A DNA stretch of 64,000 bases, taken from the NCBI RefSeq assembly GCF_014648855.1, contig NZ_BMRX01000009.1, forward strand, positions 1 to 64,000, given 5' to 3'. Under the pieces are notes generated by a model. The model saw only the letters and a program-made list of their open reading frames with translations, did not search any database and was not told the origin of the DNA. The stretch comes from Streptomyces parvulus (GTDB lineage: Bacteria > Actinomycetota > Actinomycetes > Streptomycetales > Streptomycetaceae). A program made the position numbers and the translations under genes. This document shows, piece after piece, positions 40,377-48,624 of the stretch; the first letter of the stretch is position 1, and each line of letters begins with the position of its first letter.

Positions 40377-41768
40377 CTACTGCGTGCAGCCCTGGACGCC
40401 GGAGGCGGTCGTCACGCACGCCTCGGCGTCGGCCGGGGACTTCACCGCCACCATCGGCGTGTAGGCGACGGTGTCGCCGACGCCGGAGACGGTGCCCGTC
40501 TGCTGGTTGCGGCCGGCGGCGCTGATCCTGACCTCGTCGCCCTGGGCGGCCTGGGTCACGCGGGCCCAGGCGGTGCCGCAGGTCTTGCTGTAGCGGACCT
40601 CGACGGCGGCCGTGCCGACGGTGGCGGTGGCCGCGGTGGTCACCAGGTCGCCGCCGCAGCCCATGGCCTCCGGGTCCTTGCCGGTGCAGTCGTCGCCGCC
40701 GCACTTCACGCCGGGCGGCAGCTTCTGCTCGCGGCTCACCGTGGGGGACGGGGAGGGCTTGGCGCCCTCGTTCTCCTCGCCGCCGCCGTCGTTCAGCAGG
40801 AAGAAGGCGCCCGCGATCACGACGAGCACGCCGACGACGCCCGCGACGAACGTCGTCATCCGCCTGCTGCCGCCCCCGGAGGGCCGGCCGCGCCGGTCGG
40901 AGCCGCGGTGCGGGGGCTCGCCGTGACCGGACGGGGGGCTGCCGTAGCCGGCCGAGGGACTGCCGTAACCGGCCGACGGGCTGCCGTAACCGGCCGAGGG
41001 GCTGTGCGCGGCGGGGCCGGGGGCCGCCGCCGGGCCCGTGGTCGTCGCGGGCGTGCCGGAACCGGCCCGGTGGCCGGGGCGCGCCGTGCGGTCGCCGGTC
41101 GGCGCGGGTCCCCGGTATCCGGCGAGGCCCCACGAGTTGCCCTCGGTCGCGCCTCCCGCGGACGGTTCGCCCGGGGACGGTGCGCCGGTCGTGCCGCCGC
41201 CCCGGACCGGGCCGGCGGCGGAGTCGGGACTCTCCGCGGCGGTCGGCTGGACGGGCACCGTCGGCCCCAGGGTGGGTGTCGCTCCGGCCGGCCCGGCGAG
41301 CCCGGCGACGGGAGCGCCGCCCGCGTGCCGGCCGGAGGAGCGGCTCCCCCGGCCGCCGCCGGCGCCGTTGCCCGGCTTGGCGTCCCTGGACTCCTTGGCG
41401 TCCTTGACCGGTTTGCCGGTGGAAGCGCCCAGGTCGCCGAGCGCGGCACGCGCCTGGGATATCCGGATGGCCTCCATGGTCATGTCGTGCCGCATCTCCG
41501 AGCGGCTCCAGGCGCGCTCGGCCAGCTCCCACATGGTGGTCAGGTGCAGCGGGTTGGTCCCCGTGACCTCGGCCAGGGCCACGATGGCGCCCTTCGGGGC
41601 CAGCAGCCGTCCGTTCAGATACCGCTCCCAGGACGTCTTGCTGTAGCCCGTGGCGTCGGCCACCGACGCGACGCTCAGCTCACTGCGGTCCACGAGTCGG
41701 CGCAGCTGGCCGGTGAACTCTTTGATCTGCGGATCGAGTTCCTCCGGCAAGGCCTTCCAACGAGGCAC
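40377..41768 (-). CDS. XRE-family regulator fused to a membrane anchor and DUF2690 outer domain
   Basis: A 463-residue protein. The cytoplasmic N-terminus holds an XRE-like helix-turn-helix (about 15-75; LSVASVADATGYSKTSWERY). A long disordered Pro/Gly linker of about 200 residues includes three SPSAGYG heptads from a 21-base DNA repeat. One membrane helix (about 304-325, FVAGVVGVLVVIAGAFFLL) precedes an extracellular DUF2690 domain with KCGGDDCTGKDPEAMGCGG and two more Cys. The design is a DNA-binding protein tethered to the membrane with an outer sensor. Start is GTG at 41768. It sits alone; its targets are unknown. Confidence 0.85.
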   Translation of the reverse strand: MPRWKALPEELDPQIKEFTGQLRRLVDRSELSVASVADATGYSKTSWERYLNGRLLAPKGAIVALAEVTGTNPLHLTTMWELAERAWSRSEMRHDMTMEAIRISQARAALGDLGASTGKPVKDAKESRDAKPGNGAGGGRGSRSSGRHAGGAPVAGLAGPAGATPTLGPTVPVQPTAAESPDSAAGPVRGGGTTGAPSPGEPSAGGATEGNSWGLAGYRGPAPTGDRTARPGHRAGSGTPATTTGPAAAPGPAAHSPSAGYGSPSAGYGSPSAGYGSPPSGHGEPPHRGSDRRGRPSGGGSRRMTTFVAGVVGVLVVIAGAFFLLNDGGGEENEGAKPSPSPTVSREQKLPPGVKCGGDDCTGKDPEAMGCGGDLVTTAATATVGTAAVEVRYSKTCGTAWARVTQAAQGDEVRISAAGRNQQTGTVSGVGDTVAYTPMVAVKSPADAEACVTTASGVQGCTQ

Positions 41769-42139
41769 TACGTCCCCCCTCTTCCCCCGGTACGTGCTGG
41801 TCGTTCCCCCGCTGGATCCCGCGCGCGGCGACTCGCGCGGGCCCCGTTCTGGCTACCCACAGGGATGCGCCCGGTCAGGAGCTCAGTTCCCGGGGTGGGG
41901 GCGCACAGGAGCGCAGAGGCCGCGGGCCTGCACGGTCGCACGCCCACCGACACCTGGTCCAGTCTCCCACCGGCGTTCCGGTGCTCGTGACGGAACCCCG
42001 GAACGGGATCCCCGAACGCGGCCCGCGGACGGAGCCGTTCGCGGGTCCGCGTAGCGGAGTAGCGGAATGGTCACTTCCGTGCCACAGCGCCCGGACAGGC
42101 GTTGAACAGCGCGTTCGACGTGCAGGAGTGTGTTCCCGG
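41769..42139. other. Intergenic region, no gene seen
   Basis: About 370 bases upstream of the XRE/DUF2690 gene. Open frames here lack Streptomyces codon bias. Part near 41985-42070 has scattered CCCCGGAACGGG and GCGGACGG..CCGCG pairs, which could form weak stems. The XRE promoter should be near 41800, but no clear boxes are visible. Confidence 0.3.
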
Positions 42140-42179
42140 CGACGGCCCGTCCTTCCACGGGGGTGGGGACGGGCCGTCG
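42140..42179 (-). terminator. Terminator of folD-DUF3017
   Basis: CGACGGCCCGTCC (42140-42152) pairs perfectly with GGACGGGCCGTCG (42167-42179) around a 14-base loop, 33 bases past the DUF3017 stop on the minus strand. Confidence 0.7.
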
Positions 42180-42211
42180 TCCGAGCGGGCTCCCTGTCGA
42201 TGACCGCTTCG

Positions 42212-42856
42212 CTAGCTACTTACGGTGAAGTGCAGCAGATCGTTCAGGAACGGGATCTTCAGCGGCGCCTCCGGCTGGGCCATGAGCGCCAGCATGGCGA
42301 TCACGGCGCCCAGGACGCCGTAGGTGACGATGTCCGTGAAGCGCGAGCGCACCGCGAGCATGCCCACGTCCGGCACGGCCCAGCGCAGCGCGGCGCCGAT
42401 CAGCAGCGCGACGCCGACCAGCACGAGGCCCCACCGGAACACGTCGAGGCCGGTGATCAGCAGGCCGATCCCGACCAGTCCGGCCACGGTGAGCACGGGC
42501 CACTGCCGGGCCGGCGCGGGGGCGTCGCCGCCCGCGGCCCGGCCGCCGCCCTCGGGGCGCGCGGTGTCCCGGGTGAACAGCGGGAACCGGCGCGTGGCGC
42601 GTTTCGGCCGGCCCTGGGCGTCGGGCGCGCTGACGGGGTCCCGGACGGTGATGCCGTCGGGGTCGTGCGGGCCGCCGGGGTCGTCGTCGGCGCCGGACCC
42701 ACCGGAGGCGTCCGCGGCGTCGGGGTCCCCGGCCGGCGTCACCGCCTCGCCGGTGTCCCGCGCGCGCTCGGTGCCCTCGGTGCTGTCGGTGCCGTCGGTG
42801 CCGTCGGTGCTGTCGGTGCCGTCCGCGCGCCCGGCCCGGGTGTCCTCAGCCGGCAC
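42212..42856 (-). CDS. DUF3017 membrane protein
   Basis: A 214-residue protein. The first 110 residues are disordered and acidic, with a Thr-Asp-Gly/Ser repeat (TDSTDGTDGTDSTEGT). Three membrane helices follow at about 126-142, 146-165 and 180-197, with the DUF3017 pattern QWPVLTVAGLVGIGLLI, FRWGLVLVGVALLIGAALRW and the end IPFLNDLLHFTVSS. GTG at 42856 overlaps the folD stop by 11 bases, so it is translated with FolD. DUF3017 genes follow folD in many actinomycetes, but no function is known; the link may be only co-expression. Confidence 0.85.
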   Translation of the reverse strand: MPAEDTRAGRADGTDSTDGTDGTDSTEGTERARDTGEAVTPAGDPDAADASGGSGADDDPGGPHDPDGITVRDPVSAPDAQGRPKRATRRFPLFTRDTARPEGGGRAAGGDAPAPARQWPVLTVAGLVGIGLLITGLDVFRWGLVLVGVALLIGAALRWAVPDVGMLAVRSRFTDIVTYGVLGAVIAMLALMAQPEAPLKIPFLNDLLHFTVSS

Positions 42857-43700
42857 GGCGCTCCGCCGCCTCCACCACGTTGACCAGCAGCTCGGCCCGG
42901 GTCATGGGGCCGACGCCGCCCGGGTTCGGGGAGATCCAGGCGGCGACCTCGGCCACGTCCGGGTGGACGTCGCCCACGATCTTGCCCTCGGCGTTGCGGG
43001 AGACGCCCACGTCGAGGACGGCGGCGCCCGGCTTGACGTCCTCGGCGCGGACCAGGTGCGGGGAACCGGCGGCGGCGACGATGATGTCGGCGCGCTTGAG
43101 GTGGGCGGCGAGGTCCCGGGTGCCGGTGTGGCACTGGGTCACGGTGGCGTTCTCGCTGCGCCGGGTGAGCAGCAGCGGCATCGGACGGCCGATGGTGACC
43201 CCGCGGCCGACGACCACGACCTCGGCGCCCTTGATCTCCACGCCGTAGCGGCGCAGCAGGGTGAGGATGCCGTTGGGGGTGCAGGGCAGCGGCGCCGGCT
43301 CGTTCAGGACGAGGCGGCCGAGGTTCATCGGGTGCAGGCCGTCCGCGTCCTTGTCCGGGTCCATCAGCTCCAGGATGCGGTTCTCGTCGATGCCCTTGGG
43401 CAGCGGCAGCTGGACGATGTAGCCCGTGCAGGCCGGGTCCTCGTTCAGCTCGCGGACGACCGCCTCGATCTCCTCCTGGGTGGCCGTGGCCGGCAGTTCG
43501 CGCTGGATGGAGGCGATGCCGACCTGCGCGCAGTCGCGGTGCTTGCCCGCGACGTACTTCTGGCTGCCGGGATCGTCGCCGACCAGGATCGTGCCGAGGC
43601 CCGGTGTGACACCCCTCTCCTTCAGCGCCGCCACGCGGGCGGTCAGTTCGGACTTGATCGCGGCTGCGGTGGCCTTGCCATCGAGAATCTGGGCGGTCAT
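42846..43700 (-). CDS. folD: Methylenetetrahydrofolate dehydrogenase/cyclohydrolase
   Basis: A 284-residue bifunctional enzyme converting methylene-THF to formyl-THF, the donor used by PurN and PurH in this same window. The first FolD signature is GIDENRILELMDPDKDADG (after PLPKG), the second PLTRRSENATV-like LLTRRSENATVTQCHTGT, and the catalytic Lys is in SQKYVAGKHRD. VVVGRGVTIGRPMPLLL is the NADP site. ATG at 43700 with GGGGG-rich site matches the family start (AQILDGKATA). Unlike glyA, its leader shows no ZTP riboswitch. DUF3017 follows as second gene. Confidence 0.95.
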   Translation of the reverse strand: MTAQILDGKATAAAIKSELTARVAALKERGVTPGLGTILVGDDPGSQKYVAGKHRDCAQVGIASIQRELPATATQEEIEAVVRELNEDPACTGYIVQLPLPKGIDENRILELMDPDKDADGLHPMNLGRLVLNEPAPLPCTPNGILTLLRRYGVEIKGAEVVVVGRGVTIGRPMPLLLTRRSENATVTQCHTGTRDLAAHLKRADIIVAAAGSPHLVRAEDVKPGAAVLDVGVSRNAEGKIVGDVHPDVAEVAAWISPNPGGVGPMTRAELLVNVVEAAERRAG

Positions 43701-43952
43701 GCCCCCATCCTCGCGGATGACCGGCCCCCGGTTCCAATCCGGCCGGCATCCGGCCATCGCTCCTTGATCGACGTTGTTGCACTTGCACAACACCTTGCGA
43801 GCGCTCTGGACAAGTAAGAGACCGGTCAAGAACGATTGGGGGGCACAGTGCCGCGGGGCCGTACCGGGGGGACGAACCGCAACGAAGAAACTCCTCCGAC
43901 TCGCGCCGCGCGCCGTCCCCGCACCTGAGACAGCGACGGAGGAAGTCCCGCC

Positions 43953-44555
43953 ATGAGTTTCGGCGATCCGAACAACCCCTACGGCCCGCCCCAGGGCGGC
44001 CAGCAGCCGAACTACGGCTACCCCCAGCAGCAGCCCCAGGGCCAGCCCGGCTACGGCTACCCGGCGGCCCCTCCGGTCCAGCCCTACGGCGGCGGCTACC
44101 CGCCCGCCCCGGTGGCGATGCCCGGCTCGGTGAAGGCCGCGCGCGTGATGCTGTTCGTCCTGGGCGGCTTCCAGGTGATCGGCGGCCTGCTGATGATGAT
44201 CGCCAGCGCCTGGTTCTCCGAGGAGTTCGAGGACGCGGTCAACTCCGACCCGAGCCTGTCCGCGGAGGACGCGGACGCCGCCGCGAGCATCGGCACCGGC
44301 ATCATGATCGTCCTCGGCGTCATCGTGCTGGCGTTTGCGTTCTGGGCGATATTCACGGGCGTCAAGTTCGCCACCGGCCGGGGCGGCGTGCGCGTCTCCG
44401 CGATCATCTACGCCTCGGTGGTCACGCTGTTCAGCGTCATCAGCCTGTTCGCGGCGAACGTCTTCGCTCTGCTCAGCGTGGTACTCGGCATCCTGATCAT
44501 CGTCTTCTGCGCCAACCGGAACGGCAGTTACTGGTTCACCCGCCCGCAGTACTGA
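43953..44555 (+). CDS. Proline/glutamine-rich four-helix membrane protein
   Basis: A 200-residue protein. The N-terminal 50 residues are rich in Gly, Pro, Gln and Tyr (GYPQQQPQGQPGYGYP), a disordered head also seen on the TM2 protein at 12345. Four helices follow (about 61-82, 114-137, 147-166 and 168-186). The core, VKAARVMLFVLGGFQVIGGL, resembles small DUF4064-type membrane proteins. ATG at 43953 has a textbook GGAGGA site nine bases upstream. It stands alone, divergent from folD. A TTGCACTTGCAC direct repeat lies in the shared upstream region. Confidence 0.8.
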   Translation: MSFGDPNNPYGPPQGGQQPNYGYPQQQPQGQPGYGYPAAPPVQPYGGGYPPAPVAMPGSVKAARVMLFVLGGFQVIGGLLMMIASAWFSEEFEDAVNSDPSLSAEDADAAASIGTGIMIVLGVIVLAFAFWAIFTGVKFATGRGGVRVSAIIYASVVTLFSVISLFAANVFALLSVVLGILIIVFCANRNGSYWFTRPQY

Positions 44556-44687
44556 ACCGCCCTACGGCGGTGCGTACTTCTCGCCAATCACGTCACAGGG
44601 CCGTGTCTCACCCGTACGAGGGGGGCACGGCCCCGGTGCGTCGCAATAGTCTGACGTGGGTAGCCGTCAGGCACGGGGAGACGCACC

Positions 44688-45434
44688 TTGTTCAGCATCA
44701 TCGTGGTACCTCCGCCGACCTCGGAGGACGAACGCAGCGGCGCACAGCTCCGGCTCGCACCCGGTGAACGGCTCGTCTTCGGACGCGCCGTACCCGAGGG
44801 CGGGCTGCTGATCGCGCACGACGGGGTGTCCCGCCGGGCCGGTGAGATCACCGCCCACGGCACCTTCTGGACCGTGAGCAACCTCTCGGCCCGCCAGACC
44901 TACGTGGTGGAGAACCCGGAGGGCGCGGGCGAGCACATCAAGGTCGCGCCGGGCCGGCTCGACGCACCGGTGCCGTTCGAGTTCTCGCGGATCGTGCTGC
45001 CCGCCGCCGGCGACCTGCTGCCGGTGGAGGTGTGGGCACCGCGCCACGACTACGTGCGCGCCGCGGACGGCACCGACGGCGAGCCGACCGCCCCCGCCTT
45101 CTCCGTCGACCGCACCAAGCGCTACTTCGCGGTGCTGGCCGCGCTGTGCGAACCCCGGCTGCGCGGGGCGCCGCACGCGCCGCTGCCGACCATGGACCAG
45201 GTCGTGGAGCGGCTCCGCCCGGCCTGGCCCGCCGCCTCGCGCACGTCGGTGCAGTGGAACATCGACTACCTCGCCGTGAAGCTGCGCCTGAAGCCGGGCC
45301 CGGAGACCGCCGACCCCGGTCCGCGGCTGAACGGCAAGAAGGAGTCCCTGGTCTCCCTCGCGCTCCGCTTCGACCTGGTCCGCGAGGACGACCTGGTGGT
45401 CCTCGCCGCCCCGTCCGGACAGGCGCTGCGATGA
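44688..45434 (+). CDS. FHA-domain-like protein paired with a Ser/Thr kinase
   Basis: A 248-residue soluble protein. The N-terminal half reads as a forkhead-associated fold: LRLAPGERLVFGRA (strand and Gly-Arg of the phosphothreonine loop), HDGVSRRAGEITAHGTFW in place of SRxHA, and LSARQTYVVENP. The C-terminal half (about 120-248) looks like a winged-helix module (MDQVVERLRPAWPAASRTSV, then NIDYLAVKLRLK). Start is TTG at 44688 with GGGGAG seven bases upstream. It overlaps the kinase gene by four bases (ATGA), so this is a kinase with its own phospho-reader. The altered FHA motif (SRR rather than SxxH) leaves phosphate binding uncertain. Confidence 0.75.
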   Translation: MFSIIVVPPPTSEDERSGAQLRLAPGERLVFGRAVPEGGLLIAHDGVSRRAGEITAHGTFWTVSNLSARQTYVVENPEGAGEHIKVAPGRLDAPVPFEFSRIVLPAAGDLLPVEVWAPRHDYVRAADGTDGEPTAPAFSVDRTKRYFAVLAALCEPRLRGAPHAPLPTMDQVVERLRPAWPAASRTSVQWNIDYLAVKLRLKPGPETADPGPRLNGKKESLVSLALRFDLVREDDLVVLAAPSGQALR

Positions 45435-46996
45435 CCGAGCCCTACGCCGTACCGGTGCCGCGCGGGTACCGGGTGGGTGTGTGGGAGGTCCGGGAGCCGA
45501 TCGCCACCGGCGCCTTCGGCAGCGTGTACGCCGCGCGCCGCACGGACGCCGCCGCCGGGCACCTGCCGGAGACCGCCGCGCTGAAGTTCCTGCCCACCGG
45601 CACCGGCACCCCGCGCCAGCTCGCCCACCTGCGGGACCTGATCGAGCGGGAGGTCGCGCTGCTGCGCCGGCTGCGGCAGCCCCGGCTGATCCGGATGTAC
45701 GAGACCCTCACCGTCGACGACCCCGCCCGCCCCCGGCTGGACGGCGCCACCGTGCTCGTCCTGGAGCGCGCGGAGGGCTCCCTGTCCGCCCTGATCGGCG
45801 CCGCGCCCCGCCCGCCTGCCGGGCCGGCGCTGCTCGCCCAGGTCTGCGCGGGGCTGGCCCAGCTGCACCGGGCGGGCTGGGTGCACGGCGACCTGAAGCC
45901 GGCCAACGTGCTGCTGATGGCGGACGGTTCGGTGCGGCTCGCCGACTTCAACATGGCCGCCGAGCTGGAGGGCACCCACGCCTACACGCCCGCCTTCTCC
46001 ACCCCGGACTACACGCCGCCCGAGCTGCTCTGGTCCGAGATCGGGGACCGCGGCCGCCGCATCCGCCCGTCCGCGGACGTGTGGGCCTTCGGCGTCCTCG
46101 CCCACCTCGTCCTCACCGGGTCCTTCCCGCTGCCCGGCGCCACCCCGACGGCCCGCCGCGACGCCGCCGTCGCCTACGCGCGCGGCACCCACGAGCTGCG
46201 CCTGTCGCCCGAACTGCCGCAGGCGTGGCGGGAGATCGTGCGGGACTGCCTGACCCGTACGCACGCGGACCGGACCGGCACGGACGCGCTGCTGCACCGG
46301 GTGACGGCCGCCGCGGCGGGCGTGAGCGGTACGGCGGGGTTCTCGCTGCGGGCCCGCGCCCGCACCCGGCGGGGCGTCCTCGCCGCCTCGGCGGCGGGCC
46401 TGGTGGCGCTGGCCGGGCTCGCGTACGGCGTCGTCTCCTGGGCCGGTGACGGCCGCCCGCCCGCCGCGGGCCCGCGCGGCGGCGGCACCGCGAGCCTCTC
46501 CGCCGCCGCCTACGGCGCGGACGTCCTGCGCACCGACCGGGACGTTCCGCCGGCCTACCGGCTGCTGATCGTCGAGACGGCGGACGACTGCGACCGCGAG
46601 GAGGTCAGCCCGGCGCTGCTCGCGGCCATGCTGAAGGTGGAGAGCGACTTCGACCCGGACCTCTCCGACCCGGCCAGGAACGAGTACGGCATCGCGCGCT
46701 GGACGCCGAGTGTGCTGCGCTGGTGGATGAACGAGGACGGCACACCCGGCGAGACCGTCCCGGAACCGCCGTTCCCGCCCGCCGAGTCCATCCCGGCGAT
46801 GGGCCGCTACCTGTGCTGGATCACGCCCCGCCTGGACGCCGGCCTGCCCGGCGACCGCTCCGTCCTGGTCGCCGTCGCGTACCGGACGTCGTACCGGAAG
46901 GTGAACGACGCGGGCGGGGTTCCCCCGAAGTACCGTGACTACGCCGACCGCGTCGCCCACCACCTCAAGGAATACACGCCCCCGGGCCGCGAGTGA
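45431..46996 (+). CDS. Ser/Thr protein kinase fused to an extracellular lytic-transglycosylase-like domain
   Basis: A 521-residue one-pass membrane protein. The kinase domain (about 15-295) has the glycine loop TGAFGSVYAARR, Lys52 in AALKFL, the catalytic loop HGDLKPANVLL (Asp154, Asn159), and DFN at 172-174 instead of DFG. The membrane helix is about 316-337. The outer 180 residues hold a lysozyme-like core: SPALLAAMLKVESDFDPDLS, with Glu404 in the place of the catalytic Glu of SLT transglycosylases, then NEYGIARWTPSVL and later VAVAYRTSYRKVNDAGG. It could sense or cut peptidoglycan and signal inward. PASTA repeats, the usual outer part of such kinases, are absent. Confidence 0.85.
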   Translation: MTEPYAVPVPRGYRVGVWEVREPIATGAFGSVYAARRTDAAAGHLPETAALKFLPTGTGTPRQLAHLRDLIEREVALLRRLRQPRLIRMYETLTVDDPARPRLDGATVLVLERAEGSLSALIGAAPRPPAGPALLAQVCAGLAQLHRAGWVHGDLKPANVLLMADGSVRLADFNMAAELEGTHAYTPAFSTPDYTPPELLWSEIGDRGRRIRPSADVWAFGVLAHLVLTGSFPLPGATPTARRDAAVAYARGTHELRLSPELPQAWREIVRDCLTRTHADRTGTDALLHRVTAAAAGVSGTAGFSLRARARTRRGVLAASAAGLVALAGLAYGVVSWAGDGRPPAAGPRGGGTASLSAAAYGADVLRTDRDVPPAYRLLIVETADDCDREEVSPALLAAMLKVESDFDPDLSDPARNEYGIARWTPSVLRWWMNEDGTPGETVPEPPFPPAESIPAMGRYLCWITPRLDAGLPGDRSVLVAVAYRTSYRKVNDAGGVPPKYRDYADRVAHHLKEYTPPGRE

Positions 46997-47014
46997 CCCT
47001 GTGATGTCCGAGGT

Positions 47015-47050
47015 ACGCGCCGGGCCGGCCCCACGACCGGCCCGGCGCGT
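47015..47050. terminator. Terminator between the kinase gene and purH
   Basis: A perfect 14-base-pair stem, ACGCGCCGGGCCGG with CCGGCCCGGCGCGT (47015-47028 and 47037-47050), with an eight-base loop, between two convergent genes. It probably acts in both directions. Confidence 0.75.
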
Positions 47051-47058
47051 CCGGCGCC

Positions 47059-48624
47059 TCAGTGGAAGAAGTGCCGCGTCCCCGTGAGGTACATCGTGAC
47101 GCCGGCCTTCTCGGCGGCCTCGACGACGAGTTCGTCGCGGACCGAACCGCCGGGCTGGACCACGGCCTTGACGCCGGCCGCGGTGAGGATCTCCAGGCCG
47201 TCCGGGAAGGGGAAGAACGCGTCGGAGGCGGCGTACGCCCCCCGGGCGCGCTCGGCACCGGCCCGCTCGACCGCGAGCTTCGCCGAGTCGACGCGGTTGA
47301 CCTGGCCCATGCCGACGCCGACGGAGGCGCCGTCCTTCGCGAGGAGGATGGCGTTGGACTTGACCGCCCGGCACGCCTTCCAGGCGAAGGCCAGGTCGGC
47401 CAGCTCGGCCGGGGAGAGGGCCTCGCCGGTGGCCAGCGTCCAGGTCGCGGGGTCGTCGCCCTCGGCCTGGAGGCGGTCGGTGACCTGGAGGAGGGCGCCG
47501 CCGTCGACGGGCTTGACCTCGACCGGGGCGGCGGGCGCCTCGGGGGCGCGCAGGACGCGGATGTTCTTCTTCTTGGTGAGCGCCTCCAGGGCGCCCTCCT
47601 CGTAGCCGGGCGCGACGACGACCTCGGTGAAGATCTCCGCGACCTGCTCGGCCATCTCCCTGGACACCGGGCGGTTGACCGCGATCACGCCGCCGAACGC
47701 GGAGAGCGGGTCGCAGGCGTGCGCCTTGCGGTGCGCCTCGGCGACGTCCGCGCCGACCGCGATGCCGCACGGGTTGGCGTGCTTGATGATCGCGACGCAG
47801 GGCTCGTCGTGGTCGTACGCGGCACGGCGGGCGGCGTCCGTGTCCGTGTAGTTGTTGTACGACATCTCCTTGCCGTGCAGCTGCTCGGCCTGCGCGAGGC
47901 CGCCGCCGCCGGGCGAGGTGTAGAGGGCGGCGGGCTGGTGCGGGTTCTCGCCGTAGCGCAGGGTGTGCGCGCGCTCGTAGGTGGCGCCGAGGAAGTCCGG
48001 GAACGACGTGTCGTCGACCGGGGCGTACTCGGAGGCGAACCAGGAGGCGACGGCCACGTCGTAGGCGGCGGTGTGCTGGAAGGCCTCGGCGGCCAGCCGC
48101 TTGCGGGCGGTCAGGTCGAAGCCGCCGTCCTTGACCGCCGCGAGCACGTCGGCGTACCGGGCCGGGCTGGTGACCACGGCGACGGAGGGGTGGTTCTTGG
48201 CGGCCGCGCGGACCATGGAGGGGCCGCCGATGTCGATCTGCTCCACGCACTCGTCGGGGGTGGCGCCCGAGGCGACGGTCTCGCGGAACGGGTACAGGTT
48301 GACGACGACCAGGTCGAACGGCTCCACGCCCAGCTCGCCGAGCTGCTGCCGGTGGCTCTCCAGGCGCAGGTCGGCGAGGATGCCGGCGTGCACCTTGGGG
48401 TGCAGGGTCTTGACCCGTCCGTCCAGGCACTCGGGGAAGCCGGTCAGCTCCTCGACCTTGGTGACGGGCACGCCGGCGGCGGAGATGCGGCCGGCCGTGG
48501 AGCCGGTGGAGACGAGTTCGACGCCCGCCTCGTGCAGCCCGCGGGCCAGCTCCTCCAGACCGGTCTTGTCGTAGACGCTGACGAGCGCCCGTCGGACGGC
48601 CCGCTTGTTGCTCTCGGCGGTCAC
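47059..48624 (-). CDS. purH: AICAR transformylase/IMP cyclohydrolase
   Basis: A 521-residue bifunctional enzyme doing the last two steps of IMP synthesis. The N-terminal cyclohydrolase domain starts RALVSVYDKTGLEELARGLHE and includes STGSTAGRISAAGVPVTKV and GRVKTLHPKVHAGIL. The transformylase domain has LRYGENPHQPAALYT, IIKHANPCGIAVG, and the C-terminal SDAFFPFPDGLEILTAAGVKAVVQPGGSVRD. All are standard. GTG at 48624 overlaps purN's stop by four bases (GTGA). It uses 10-formyl-THF made by FolD. Its substrate AICAR (ZMP) is the signal read by the riboswitch before glyA in this window. Confidence 0.97.
   Translation of the reverse strand: MTAESNKRAVRRALVSVYDKTGLEELARGLHEAGVELVSTGSTAGRISAAGVPVTKVEELTGFPECLDGRVKTLHPKVHAGILADLRLESHRQQLGELGVEPFDLVVVNLYPFRETVASGATPDECVEQIDIGGPSMVRAAAKNHPSVAVVTSPARYADVLAAVKDGGFDLTARKRLAAEAFQHTAAYDVAVASWFASEYAPVDDTSFPDFLGATYERAHTLRYGENPHQPAALYTSPGGGGLAQAEQLHGKEMSYNNYTDTDAARRAAYDHDEPCVAIIKHANPCGIAVGADVAEAHRKAHACDPLSAFGGVIAVNRPVSREMAEQVAEIFTEVVVAPGYEEGALEALTKKKNIRVLRAPEAPAAPVEVKPVDGGALLQVTDRLQAEGDDPATWTLATGEALSPAELADLAFAWKACRAVKSNAILLAKDGASVGVGMGQVNRVDSAKLAVERAGAERARGAYAASDAFFPFPDGLEILTAAGVKAVVQPGGSVRDELVVEAAEKAGVTMYLTGTRHFFH

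Noticed and set aside
43701..43952. ZTP riboswitch before folD, and a TTGTTGCACTTGCACAACA operator
   Set aside because: None of the ZTP blocks is present. The repeat is imperfect by one base and may be only a TTGCACTTGCAC direct repeat, so no regulator is claimed.
45266..48430. A minus-strand open frame of about 1050 codons spanning the kinase and purH
   Set aside because: It is out of frame with purH and antisense to the kinase. No domain is visible in it.
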